Part shown: positions 10,231 through 18,080 of the stretch, one piece after another
Layout of the letters: every line of letters begins with the position of its first letter
Numbering within the stretch: position 1 is the stretch's first letter
Origin: Flavobacteriales bacterium
GTDB lineage: Bacteria > Bacteroidota > Bacteroidia > NS11-12g > UBA955
Direction: 5' to 3'
DNA length: 38,785 nucleotides
Assembly (NCBI GenBank): GCA_947457565.1
Contig: CANGWH010000012.1
Span: 1 to 38,785, forward strand
Notes under the pieces: model-generated
What the model saw: only the letters and a program-made list of their open reading frames with translations
The model's database searches: none
What the model was told of the DNA's origin: nothing
Made by a program: the position numbers and the translations under genes

Positions 10231-12021
10231 TTAATCGTTAAGCTTTAGTACGGCCATAAAGGCGCTTTGGGGAATATCGACATTACCCACCGAGCGCATG
10301 CGTTTTTTACCAGCTTTTTGTTTTTCTAACAATTTTCGCTTACGAGAAATATCACCGCCATAACATTTTGCAGTTACATCTTTTCTTAGGGCACTAATAG
10401 TTTCTCTAGCTATAATCTTTGCACCAACGCCAGCTTGAATGGCAATTTCAAATTGTTGTTTAGGGATTAAATCTTTTAATTTCTTACAGATTTTCTTACC
10501 TAAATCAAAGGCATTATCTCGGTGAATAATAGCACTCAATGCATCCACTTGTTTGGCGTTGAGTAAGATATCCATTTTTACCAATTTACTTTCTTTATAA
10601 CCTATGGGATGGTAGTCGAAACTGGCATATCCTTTAGAAATGGTTTTCAAACGGTCGTAAAAATCAAATACGATTTCCGCCAAAGGCATTTCAAATACCA
10701 ATTCAACACGATCCGAGGTTAAATAAACCTGATTCAATAAAATCCCACGTTTATCCAAGCATAAACTCATCACGGGTCCAACGTAGTCTGCCTTTGTAAT
10801 TACCGAAGCTTTAATATAGGGCTCTTCAACATAATCTATTTTTTCGGGCGGGGGTAAGTCCGATGGATTGTTTACGGGGATTACTTCTCCTTTAATAGAG
10901 TAGGCTATATAGCTTACATTGGGTACCGTGGTGATTACGGTCATGTTAAATTCACGCTCTAATCGTTCTTGGATAATTTCTAAGTGTAGCATCCCCAAGA
11001 AGCCACAGCGGAAACCAAAGCCCAACGCGGCCGAGCTTTCGGGTTCAAATACGATGGAGGCATCGTTTAATTGAAGTTTACCCATGGCTTCGCGCAATTC
11101 TTCGTAATCCTCAGTGTCTACGGGATACAAACCCGCAAAAACCATAGGTTTCACATCCTCAAAACCTTGAATAGAATCTTGGGAAGGATTTGTGAAATCA
11201 GTGATAGTATCACCCACTTTTACTTCGCGAGCATCTTTAATTCCAGAAATAATATACCCTACATCTCCCGCTTTAACTTCTTTCCTAGGGTTTAAATCCA
11301 ATTTTAATATACCAATTTCATCCGCATGGTAATCTGCACCGGAATACATGAATTTAACGTGTTGATTGGTTTTTAATACTCCGTCCATCACACGGTAGTA
11401 AGCAATAATGCCTCGGAATGGATTGAAAACAGAATCAAATATCAAGGCTTTCAATGGTTTCTCTGGATCTCCTTTTGGTGGAGGAATTCGTTCAATAATT
11501 GCTCGTAAAATATCGTAAACACCTAACCCCGTTTTTCCAGAAGCTGGAATAATGCCGTCTCTATCACAACCCAATAAATCAACAATCTCATCCTTAACTT
11601 CCTCGGGCATAGAACCAGGAAGGTCTATTTTATTCAAAACAGGAATAATCTCCAAATCGTGCTCTAATGCCATGAATAAATTGCTAATTGTTTGAGCTTC
11701 AATGCCTTGACTCGAATCAACAATTAATAAGGCCCCTTCACAAGCGGCAATACTTCTGCTTACTTCATAACTGAAATCTACATGGCCTGGGGTATCGATT
11801 AAATTTAAAACATATTGTTGGCCATCCAGCTCATAATTCATTTGGATAGCATGACTTTTAATCGTAATACCACGTTCACGTTCCAAATCCATATCGTCTA
11901 ACACTTGGTTTTGTAAGTCCCTGGCAGATACAGTTTTAGTATATTCCAACAGGCGATCAGCTAGTGTGCTTTTCCCGTGGTCGATGTGTGCGATAATACA
12001 GAAGTTACGAATGTGTTGCAT
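10231..12021 (-). CDS. lepA: Elongation factor 4 (LepA), translational GTPase
   Basis: 596 residues, the normal LepA length. It binds ribosomes during initiation or stalled elongation and can promote back-translocation. G1 is AHIDHGKST (11-19). The switch region has [12 protein letters not shown]3 is DTPGHVDF and G4 is NKIDLPG. Domains II, III and V follow in EF-G order. The LepA-specific C-terminal domain contains [20 protein letters not shown] (20 residues) and ends at the conserved [10 protein letters not shown]. The ATG is 20 nt downstream of a -7 box. Confidence 0.98.
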   Translation of the reverse strand: MQHIRNFCIIAHIDHGKSTLADRLLEYTKTVSARDLQNQVLDDMDLERERGITIKSHAIQMNYELDGQQYVLNLIDTPGHVDFSYEVSRSIAACEGALLIVDSSQGIEAQTISNLFMALEHDLEIIPVLNKIDLPGSMPEEVKDEIVDLLGCDRDGIIPASGKTGLGVYDILRAIIERIPPPKGDPEKPLKALIFDSVFNPFRGIIAYYRVMDGVLKTNQHVKFMYSGADYHADEIGILKLDLNPRKEVKAGDVGYIISGIKDAREVKVGDTITDFTNPSQDSIQGFEDVKPMVFAGLYPVDTEDYEELREAMGKLQLNDASIVFEPESSAALGFGFRCGFLGMLHLEIIQERLEREFNMTVITTVPNVSYIAYSIKGEVIPVNNPSDLPPPEKIDYVEEPYIKASVITKADYVGPVMSLCLDKRGILLNQVYLTSDRVELVFEMPLAEIVFDFYDRLKTISKGYASFDYHPIGYKESKLVKMDILLNAKQVDALSAIIHRDNAFDLGKKICKKLKDLIPKQQFEIAIQAGVGAKIIARETISALRKDVTAKCYGGDISRKRKLLEKQKAGKKRMRSVGNVDIPQSAFMAVLKLND

Positions 12022-12041
12022 TTCAGCTTTGAAAAGAAACG

Positions 12042-12049
12042 CAAATATA
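12042..12049 (-). promoter_or_regulatory. -7 box TATATTTG of lepA
   Basis: An exact match, followed by CG as in several other boxes in this window (TTTGCG). It ends 20 nt before the lepA ATG. Confidence 0.6.
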
Positions 12050-12098
12050 GCCTGATATAGGTCAATGTAAGATGGAATTTATCGGATTCCGTTAAGGT

Positions 12099-12584
12099 TT
12101 AAGCGTTGATTTTTTGGACGATGGCATAAACCGCCGGACATAGTTCTATGTTTTTTTCGGCCAAATGTAAAACCGTGTGCATTTTCCGGTGGTTTGTATG
12201 AGGGAATTCTCGGCAAGCTTTCGGCCTGTCATCGTAAACGGAACAATAATTATCCTCCCCTAAAAAAGGGCATGGTGTTGATTTCATTGCATAAATACCA
12301 TCGGTATCTAAAAAGAGAAACCGCTCAACAAATTCGCCAGGTTTCATTTTTAATCGCAGCGATAATCGTTCAATATCTTTTTCAAACACCATGGGCGAAG
12401 TTGTTTTGCAACAATTCGCACAATTCAAACAGTTGATTTGTTCAAACGCTTCTTCATGCAAAGACTCAAACGTTTCGTCCAGATTTTTTGGAGGTCGTTG
12501 TTTTAACTTGCGTAATTTCTTTCTCATTCCGCCGGCGTGTTTGGCGGTTAGATTTCGTAATTCGCTACTTTTAGGAACTTGCAT
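12099..12584 (-). CDS. YkgJ-family cysteine-cluster protein
   Basis: 161 residues. It has the CxxCxxCC signature of the YkgJ/UPF0153 family (C52, C55, C58, C59) and further cysteines in CPFLGEDNYCSVYDDRPKAC (C105, C114, C124), the pattern thought to bind zinc or an iron-sulfur cluster. The N-terminus is basic and helical (about 10-35). The biochemical role of the family is not established. It stands between lepA and the RluA-type synthase, with 77 bp on each side. No -7 box was found, but a 14-bp perfect palindrome lies 4 nt upstream of the ATG. Confidence 0.87.
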   Translation of the reverse strand: MQVPKSSELRNLTAKHAGGMRKKLRKLKQRPPKNLDETFESLHEEAFEQINCLNCANCCKTTSPMVFEKDIERLSLRLKMKPGEFVERFLFLDTDGIYAMKSTPCPFLGEDNYCSVYDDRPKACREFPHTNHRKMHTVLHLAEKNIELCPAVYAIVQKINA

Positions 12585-12588
12585 TTAT

Positions 12589-12602
12589 ATAAAACGTTTT
12601 AT
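12589..12602. repeat. 14-bp perfect palindrome upstream of the YkgJ-family gene
   Basis: ATAAAACGTTTTAT reads identically on both strands and lies 4 nt before the start codon at 12584. Its position suits an operator or an element overlapping the transcript start. It is AT-rich, so chance occurrence cannot be excluded. Confidence 0.45.
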
Positions 12603-12661
12603 CTACAGCGCACAAGTCAGAAATGAAACCATCACCGGTTTTTAAGCCAATAGGGGAGTAA

Positions 12662-13762
12662 TCAAATATCGTATTTGTTTAGCAATTTTAAAAATACAGC
12701 AAAATCTTTAGGATATTCTGCGGTAATTTTCAACGGTGATTGATCTAAGTCCAAAAGTTCCAATTCTCGAGCATGCAAAGCAAAACGTTGAATAAGAGGA
12801 GTGTCTTCGCCGTGCAGTTTCTTTTTAATTTTCGATAAATAAGGAATGTCCGATTTATACAAGATGTCTCCAGCAATACTGGCATTTTGTGATTGTAAAT
12901 GCACCCTAATTTGGTGAAGTCTTCCGGTTTTGGGTTCACATTCTAATAACGTATAATGTCTAAATACGGTGAGCGTATTAAATCTTGTTTGTGCTGGTTT
13001 ACCATGATTTCTATCAATTCTAATTTTGCCCACTTGCTCGGCAAAAATGGGTAGGTCAACCCAAAAATCTTTAAAATGTAACTGATGATTGGCAATGGCA
13101 TGATAGGTTTTTCTAACTTTTCTATGCTCAAATTGCTGGGCAAAATGCCTGAAAGCCTCCAAATGTTTAGCCACCAATAATACACCGCTAGTTTCTCGGT
13201 CAATTCTATGGCATAAGGTAGAATCAGGCCATCGTTTTCTAGCCCATTCCATTACGCTCTCGGCGGTATATTTCCCGCGTTCTGGTAGAGATGGGACATA
13301 AGGTGGTTTGTTCACAGCAACCCAATTTTCGGTTTCAGCAATTATCGTAATAGGTTCTGTCTTTTTTCGTTTTTCAAAAGAGTGAGAATGTTGGGTTGAA
13401 TCAGAACGTTGATTAAGGATTTGTTTCCCCATCTTTTCACTGTCTGTACCCAAAGGATTTTGGGTTGCTGAATGGGCTAATTGGGTTTTGGCTTCTTGTT
13501 CTTTTCTCCAATCCTCCAGCGTAAATTCATCTTCTTCCCAGTCATCATCTAAGAAATTCTCATCCTCGAATTCTTCATCGTCCCAATCCTCTTCACCCGA
13601 TGCTAACTTTTCAGCTTCCCTAGCCTGTTCGGCCAAAGATTCCCCTATGGTTTTCCCTCCGTGTTTTGCAATAAATTCATCCAACGACATGCCACTGGCA
13701 TTATCTATACTCCACATTTCTTCCTCTTCGTGAGGGCTGTTATTGCGTTTTTTGGCTGACAT
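12662..13762 (-). CDS. RluA-family RNA pseudouridine synthase with long acidic N-terminal extension
   Basis: 366 residues. The catalytic domain covers about 137-366 and has HRIDRETSG (185-193, catalytic D188), the RKTYHAI segment near 217-223 and EPKTGRLHQIRVHL (276-289), as in RluA/RluC/RluD enzymes that isomerise uridine in rRNA or tRNA. The substrate cannot be told from sequence. The first roughly 135 residues are unusual: a Ser/Glu-rich start, a strongly acidic patch (56-84, mostly D, E, W and F), then a polar linker to about 134. No S4 domain is apparent. The gene begins 8 bp after the DEDDh exonuclease stop codon and is probably co-transcribed with it. An internal start near the catalytic domain is possible, but the extension is read in the same frame without a stop. 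Confidence 0.9.
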   Translation of the reverse strand: MSAKKRNNSPHEEEEMWSIDNASGMSLDEFIAKHGGKTIGESLAEQAREAEKLASGEEDWDDEEFEDENFLDDDWEEDEFTLEDWRKEQEAKTQLAHSATQNPLGTDSEKMGKQILNQRSDSTQHSHSFEKRKKTEPITIIAETENWVAVNKPPYVPSLPERGKYTAESVMEWARKRWPDSTLCHRIDRETSGVLLVAKHLEAFRHFAQQFEHRKVRKTYHAIANHQLHFKDFWVDLPIFAEQVGKIRIDRNHGKPAQTRFNTLTVFRHYTLLECEPKTGRLHQIRVHLQSQNASIAGDILYKSDIPYLSKIKKKLHGEDTPLIQRFALHARELELLDLDQSPLKITAEYPKDFAVFLKLLNKYDI

Positions 13763-13770
13763 ATTCTCTG

Positions 13771-14541
13771 TTATTGACCTTCGCGCATAGCTAAGCGGAT
13801 ACGCGTTAGTACGTTTTTGGTATCCTGCGGAAAATCACCATCCATCATCCAATTGTAATAGGAGGGTTCGTTTTTTAGTACATCTTTCACCGGTTTTCCG
13901 CGGTGTTTTCCAAAGTTAAACACAACCACTCCAGCAGGATCAACCACAAATCTACCGGCCAAATCGGCTAAGTTGCTCTGCCCGAATTGTTCGTGCAAGG
14001 CGTCTAGGTCCTTGGGAATATCGGAATAGCGTTCTAATTGCGCTTTGATAATTTGCCACGTTGCAATGGTATCAGCTTCTGCAGAATGGGCATTTTCTAA
14101 ATCCATATCGCAGTAAAATTTCAAGGCTGCTTTTAGATTCCTTGGTTCTTTTTGATGGAAAATACGCTGCGCATCTACAAATTTTCGTTTTTGAATTTCA
14201 AAAGCTACACCTACTCGGTAAAACTCTTCCACCAGCATAGGGAAATCAAATTTGTTGGAATTGAATCCACCAAAATCAGAATCTTTAATAAATTCATGAA
14301 CTTCAGGCGCCAACTCTTTGAACGTAGGCTTATCCGCCACATCGGCATCGAAAATACCGTGTACAGCGGATGCTTCGGCAGGGATGGGTCTTTCAGGATT
14401 TACTCGATACGTCCGTATTTCTTCGCGTCCGTCTGGATAAACTTTTAAAAGGCATATTTCAATAATTCGATCGCGCGAAACGCTAATACCTGTGGTTTCC
14501 AAATCGAAAATAACCAACGGCCTGCGAAGTTGTAGATTCAT
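13771..14541 (-). CDS. DEDDh 3'-5' exonuclease with C-terminal DUF3820-like segment
   Basis: 256 residues. The DnaQ-like exonuclease fold occupies about 8-170: ExoI FDLETTG (D13, E15), ExoII region GGFNSNKFDFPML (D99) and ExoIII HSAEADTIATW (H152, D157), so all DEDDh metal ligands and the general base His are present. Residues about 206-250 (FNFGKHRGKPVKDV, then SYYNWMM and FPQDTK) resemble the short DUF3820 domain seen after exonucleases of this type. It is not the replicative epsilon subunit by any visible clamp-binding evidence. Repair or RNA-processing roles are possible. It is the first gene of a probable two-gene unit with the pseudouridine synthase and is divergent from trmD. Confidence 0.9.
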   Translation of the reverse strand: MNLQLRRPLVIFDLETTGISVSRDRIIEICLLKVYPDGREEIRTYRVNPERPIPAEASAVHGIFDADVADKPTFKELAPEVHEFIKDSDFGGFNSNKFDFPMLVEEFYRVGVAFEIQKRKFVDAQRIFHQKEPRNLKAALKFYCDMDLENAHSAEADTIATWQIIKAQLERYSDIPKDLDALHEQFGQSNLADLAGRFVVDPAGVVVFNFGKHRGKPVKDVLKNEPSYYNWMMDGDFPQDTKNVLTRIRLAMREGQ

Positions 14542-14545
14542 GGTT

Positions 14546-14577
14546 CAAAATTCGATGCTTCCGCTTCTACTTCCAAA
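14546..14577 (-). promoter_or_regulatory. Promoter of the exonuclease-pseudouridine synthase unit (TTTG, N20, GAATTTTG)
   Basis: Minus strand: TTTG (14574-14577), a 20-nt spacer, then GAATTTTG (14546-14553), one mismatch from TAnnTTTG. The box ends only 4 nt before the ATG. Confidence 0.55.
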
Positions 14578-14612
14578 TTTCCTACCGCAATTAAACGTTT
14601 AATTTTCTGCGG

Positions 14613-14620
14613 TATCTTTG
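14613..14620 (+). promoter_or_regulatory. -7 box TATCTTTG of trmD
   Basis: An exact TAnnTTTG ending 4 nt before the trmD ATG. The transcript is predicted to begin at or almost at the start codon. Confidence 0.65.
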
Positions 14621-14624
14621 CAGC

Positions 14625-15314
14625 ATGCGGTTTGATATCATTACAGCAGTTCCTGATTTGTTGCACGGATTAATTGGGTATAGTATTCCAAAACGCGCGT
14701 GCGATAAAGGACTGGCGGAAATCCATATCCATAATTTACATGAGTATGGAATTGGTAAATACCGACAAATTGATGATTATCCATTCGGCGGCGGCGCTGG
14801 CATGGTATTAATGGCCGAACCCCTTAGTAATTTAATAGAAAAGCTAAAGCTAGAACGAGAATATCAGCATATCATTTATATGACCCCCGATGGTAAAACC
14901 TTAGATCAAAGCCTATCCAATAGATTAAGTATCGGTGGTAATTTGATCATTATTTGTGGCCATTACAAGGGGATAGATCAGCGTATCCGAGATTTATACG
15001 TAGATCTCGAAGTGTCATTGGGTGATTTTGTTCTTAGTGGGGGAGAGATTGCCGCGGCTGCCTTAGTTGATGCCATTGTACGCTTGCTTCCAGGTGTCTT
15101 GGGCGATGAAGAAAGTGCCCTGAGCGATTCGTTTCAAGATGGATTACTTGCGCCACCATTATATACTAGACCTTCCGAGTTTAAAGGGCTAAAGGTGCCC
15201 GATGTGCTTACTTCCGGGGATCATCCGAAGGTAGCGTTGTGGCGACATGAGCAGTCGTTAGAACGAACGCAGAAATTAAGACCGGATTTGCTGGCCGATG
15301 AGCAGGCGGATTAG
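14625..15314 (+). CDS. trmD: tRNA (guanine37-N1)-methyltransferase
   Basis: 229 residues. TrmD methylates G37 next to the anticodon with S-adenosylmethionine and so prevents +1 frameshifts. Seen: MRFDIITAVPDL start, GGGAGM (55-60), the trefoil-knot cofactor site ICGHYKGIDQR (110-120) and SLGDFVLSGGE (131-141), R153, and the DSF motif whose D168 aligns by spacing with the catalytic Asp of characterised TrmD, followed by YTRP (180-183). In most bacteria trmD lies in an rpsP-rimM-trmD-rplS operon. Here it is on the opposite strand, convergent with rpsP-rimM and with its own promoter, and rplS is not nearby. Confidence 0.97.
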   Translation: MRFDIITAVPDLLHGLIGYSIPKRACDKGLAEIHIHNLHEYGIGKYRQIDDYPFGGGAGMVLMAEPLSNLIEKLKLEREYQHIIYMTPDGKTLDQSLSNRLSIGGNLIIICGHYKGIDQRIRDLYVDLEVSLGDFVLSGGEIAAAALVDAIVRLLPGVLGDEESALSDSFQDGLLAPPLYTRPSEFKGLKVPDVLTSGDHPKVALWRHEQSLERTQKLRPDLLADEQAD

Positions 15315-15477
15315 AAGAATTTAGGTATTTGACGAATTGTTTGCTTCGCGATGTTGCTTCTCCGATGGGTACAGGGTGAATCGTGAATTAATTAATGTTC
15401 GAAACAATAGAATTGGGAGATAATTCAATTGAAAAACAAGCGTATGGGGGATATCCCAACTCGTCAATCACCTCGTT

Positions 15478-16023
15478 CTATTGATTTATTCCCAATAAGC
15501 CCTCCGGTAATTCCATGGAAATTTTTTGTTGAGATTCGTCAATTCCAATAATCCATTCGTCAACCAAGGGGATTAAAAATTGTTCAACGTCACTCTTAAC
15601 CGTGAGGATAAAGCCTTGAGGCAATTCTTGGATATCCTCAATAATACCAATTATACCTGCCGATGTGTCTAAAACCGACCAACCCATTAATCCCAATAAG
15701 GAGGAATTTTCAGGGGTTGTTTTTTTGGAAGTTTTTGATTTTAATTCAACAGCAGCGACGGCAATTTCGCATCCAATGATTGATTTTGCCGAATGTTCGC
15801 TATCAATGAATTGTAGGGTTAAAATATCACCTAACTTGGATATATCTTTAATGAGAAAGGGAACCCCTTTTCCGTTGATTACAACAAATAGGTAGTTCCC
15901 TTTTTTTATTTGGGCTTTAGAAAAGCCCGGTAGATAATGAACTTGAATATTTCCTTGAAACCCATGCTTTCCGCTAATGTATCCAACAACCTTTAACGGC
16001 GGTGGCATCAATTGCGATTGCAT
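15478..16023 (-). CDS. rimM: 16S rRNA processing protein RimM
   Basis: 181 residues, the usual RimM length. RimM binds ribosomal protein S19 and assists maturation of the 30S head. The N-terminal barrel domain has VVGYISGKHGFQGNIQVH (residues 12-29) and the C-terminal PRC-barrel-like part has LGLMGWSVLD, then GIIGIIEDI and FLIPLVDEWI. It starts 11 bp after rpsP and is surely co-transcribed with it. The 163-bp stretch between its end and the trmD end holds only small AT-rich palindromes and no clear terminator. Confidence 0.94.
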   Translation of the reverse strand: MQSQLMPPPLKVVGYISGKHGFQGNIQVHYLPGFSKAQIKKGNYLFVVINGKGVPFLIKDISKLGDILTLQFIDSEHSAKSIIGCEIAVAAVELKSKTSKKTTPENSSLLGLMGWSVLDTSAGIIGIIEDIQELPQGFILTVKSDVEQFLIPLVDEWIIGIDESQQKISMELPEGLLGINQ

Positions 16024-16034
16024 GATTATTGGGA

Positions 16035-16637
16035 TTATTCAGCGCTTTCAGCAGCAGGTTCTTCAGTTCCAGCCGCTTCATCGGTGCTTGCTACTTCTTC
16101 GCCACCTTCGGTAGCTTCTTCGGTAGCAGCCTCTTCGCTAGCTTCTTCAACCGCATCTGCTTCCGCAGCCGCTGCTAATTCGCTAGTTTTTGCTAAAATT
16201 TTAGCCGCGATCTCTTCTTTCTTTTTAGCTTCTGCTTTCAAAGCATCAGATTTAGCTTTACTTGCCGCATCAGCCAACGTAGATTTCTTGGTTTCTACCT
16301 TGTTGGTTTTTTCGTCCATCCAAGCAGCAAATTTCTTATCGGCTTCCTCTTGGGTAATGCTACCCTTGATAACGCCCACTTGAAGGTGCTTCTTGTACTT
16401 TGCGCCTTTGTAGCCCAATATCGCCGCAGCGGTATCGGTTGGTTGAGCACCGTTTAATAACCACTTAACCGCTAGGTCAAGGTTTAAATCGATGGTTGCT
16501 GGATTGGTGATCGGGTTGTAGGTACCGAGTTTCTCGATAAATCGGCCATCCCTCGGAGCACGCGAATCCGCCACCACAATGTGAAAGAAGGCTCTCTTCT
16601 TTCTGCCGTGTCTTTGCAATCTAATTTTTGTTGCCAT
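16035..16637 (-). CDS. rpsP: 30S ribosomal protein S16 with long Ala/Glu-rich tail
   Basis: 200 residues. The first roughly 85 are a normal S16 (MATKIRLQRHGRKKRAFFHI, then GRFIEKLGTYNP and the VKWLLNGAQPTDT segment). The following 115 residues are an extension: a charged helical stretch with many Lys and Ala, then an acidic Ala/Glu/Thr-rich end. S16 is about 80-90 residues in Escherichia coli. Extended S16 tails are known in Bacteroidota, and this one is at the long end. The tail has no recognisable domain. rimM follows 11 bp downstream. Confidence 0.96.
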   Translation of the reverse strand: MATKIRLQRHGRKKRAFFHIVVADSRAPRDGRFIEKLGTYNPITNPATIDLNLDLAVKWLLNGAQPTDTAAAILGYKGAKYKKHLQVGVIKGSITQEEADKKFAAWMDEKTNKVETKKSTLADAASKAKSDALKAEAKKKEEIAAKILAKTSELAAAAEADAVEEASEEAATEEATEGGEEVASTDEAAGTEEPAAESAE

Positions 16638-16654
16638 TATTAATTAATTTTAAT

Positions 16655-16675
16655 CCCCGCTTCTCCTAAACGGGG
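16655..16675 (-). promoter_or_regulatory. Small hairpin in the rpsP 5' leader
   Basis: CCCCG (16655-16659) pairs with CGGGG (16671-16675) across an 11-nt loop, a GC-rich stem in a very AT-rich leader. It would lie at the 5' end of the transcript made from the box at 16679-16686, about 18 nt before the ATG. Confidence 0.4.
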
Positions 16676-16678
16676 GCG

Positions 16679-16686
16679 CAAATATA
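16679..16686 (-). promoter_or_regulatory. -7 box TATATTTG of rpsP-rimM
   Basis: An exact match, 41 nt before the rpsP ATG, followed by GCG. Unlike most boxes here it leaves a real untranslated leader containing the hairpin at 16655-16675. Confidence 0.6.
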
Positions 16687-16755
16687 ATAAATATCAATAA
16701 ATTATTTGTTTAAAATGGGAAAAATTGGTTAATTGCTCAAAATAACATTAACGCA

Positions 16756-17982
16756 ATGATAGTAAATCGTTTCAAATTAACTCTTTTTGTATTAGTTAGT
16801 CTTTTTTCAAGTGCTTTAATAGCACAGAATACACGGTTTATCGATCCCGTTTTCTCTACGGTTGATATTAGCACCATTAATTATTCGGATGTTTTTACCG
16901 ATCCTGCGCACAAGATGGATATTTATCAGCCCAAAAACGATACGGCAACCCAACGGCCTTTGATATTTTATATTCATGGAGGTGCATTCTATGCCGGCGA
17001 TAAGGCTACCCAAGACTGCATCGATTTTTGTACCCATTTTGCGAAAAAAGGATATGTGGCTGTTTCTGTCAATTATCGATTAGCCAATGCATTCTTGTTC
17101 CTATTAAATCAAGATGTGCAGCTAGAAGCTGTATTAGAATCAATGGCTGATGTTAAATCCGCTATCCGATTTTTTGGCAAGGATGCTTACACTACCAATA
17201 CCTATAAAATCGATACAAATTCTGTATTTATAGGAGGATATTCTGCCGGTGCCGTTTCTGCTTTGCATACGGCATGGGTTGATTCAGAATCCGAATTAGA
17301 CAGTAAATTGGTGCAAATTTTAAAAAGTACAATTAAAACGTTAGACGGAGATGCCGGTAATAAAGGATACGCCTGCAACATAAAAGCCGTATACAGTATG
17401 GCCGGGGCCTTGTATAAAACTTCTTATGCCAGTGAAAATGATCAACCCGTATGGCTCGGACATGCAACCAACGATGGTACCGTGAGTTATAATTGCGCAC
17501 CAGCCCTCAATAATCCCATGGTTTTAACCCTATGTGGCTCCGGTAAAATATTTCCACGGTTGGATTCGGTAGGGGTTGATTACGATACGATGATTCTTAG
17601 CAAAGGCGATCACGCATGGCCTGGATTAGGCAACAAAGGACAAGATTTTTTAAATTCAGTAGAAGAAATAGCCGACTTTTTCTATCCGATGCTTCCCAGT
17701 TCCACACCTTCGTCCATTAAGAAACTTGCAAAGAACAAAACCTTCAAATTATACCCCAATCCTAGCAATGCTGAGACGGTAGTTGTTTCCATTCAGGAAG
17801 GGAAAATTATTGCGGTTAGTATTTTCGATGCAATAGGACGATTAATTTCTCCCGAAATAATCGCAGACAAAACGGATAAAGAGCTTTCATTGGGGGTAAA
17901 TGACTTACCTGCTGGATTATATAGGGTAGTGGTTACGTTGGAAGATGGCCGTCAACTAACACAGAACTTACAGCGTTTATAG
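16756..17982 (+). CDS. Secreted alpha/beta hydrolase (carboxylesterase-like) with T9SS sorting domain
   Basis: 408 residues. A signal peptide covers about 1-23 (basic start, hydrophobic core, cut near ALIAQ). The hydrolase domain (about 30-310) has the oxyanion motif HGGAF (74-78), nucleophile elbow GGYSAG (160-165, S163), and likely acid D240 (HATNDG) and His H286 (KGDHAWP), giving a complete catalytic triad of the esterase/lipase BD-FAE type. A T9SS type A sorting domain follows (LYPNPSNAE at 332-340, LPAGLYRVVV near the end). The enzyme is therefore expected outside the cell or on its surface, removing acyl or acetyl groups from an unknown substrate such as a polysaccharide or lipid. It is a single gene, divergent from rpsP. 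Confidence 0.9.
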   Translation: MIVNRFKLTLFVLVSLFSSALIAQNTRFIDPVFSTVDISTINYSDVFTDPAHKMDIYQPKNDTATQRPLIFYIHGGAFYAGDKATQDCIDFCTHFAKKGYVAVSVNYRLANAFLFLLNQDVQLEAVLESMADVKSAIRFFGKDAYTTNTYKIDTNSVFIGGYSAGAVSALHTAWVDSESELDSKLVQILKSTIKTLDGDAGNKGYACNIKAVYSMAGALYKTSYASENDQPVWLGHATNDGTVSYNCAPALNNPMVLTLCGSGKIFPRLDSVGVDYDTMILSKGDHAWPGLGNKGQDFLNSVEEIADFFYPMLPSSTPSSIKKLAKNKTFKLYPNPSNAETVVVSIQEGKIIAVSIFDAIGRLISPEIIADKTDKELSLGVNDLPAGLYRVVVTLEDGRQLTQNLQRL

Positions 17983-18013
17983 TAAACCTGTGCTTTTTTG
18001 AAAGGATTGCAAG

Positions 18014-18078
18014 AGTGCGAAATACTGCGCACAATTCTATCAACAAACACATGATTTTCGCACTATCTTCTTAGTGCG
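18014..18078. repeat. Cluster of AGTGCG inverted repeats between convergent genes
   Basis: Four copies of GTGCG or its complement occur in about 65 bases: 18015, 18028, 18059 and 18074. CGCACTA (18059-18065) and TAGTGCG (18072-18078) form a 7-bp hairpin directly after the helicase stop codon, and AGTGCGAAA (18014-18022) is repeated inverted at 18056-18064. There is no U-tract, so this is not a typical terminator. Confidence 0.5.
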
Positions 18079-18080
18079 CC

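Noticed and set aside
13488-13733. Ser-rich open frame opposite the acidic part of the pseudouridine synthase
   Set aside because: Poly-Ser is the reverse complement of the GAT/GAA-rich acidic codons; it is a shadow.
15140-15180. Possible loss of the catalytic Asp in TrmD (DGLLAPPLYTRP where many enzymes have LLD)
   Set aside because: By spacing from R153, the catalytic residue is the Asp of the DSF motif (D168), which is present.
15315-15477. Small palindromes GGGATATCCC and TTCAATTGAA between trmD and rimM
   Set aside because: Short perfect palindromes without loop or U-tract, expected by chance in such DNA; no RNA gene or terminator recognised.
16012-16383. Ser/Ala-rich open frame on the plus strand opposite rpsP
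   Set aside because: It is the antisense shadow of the Ala/Glu-rich S16 tail, with no start context or homology.
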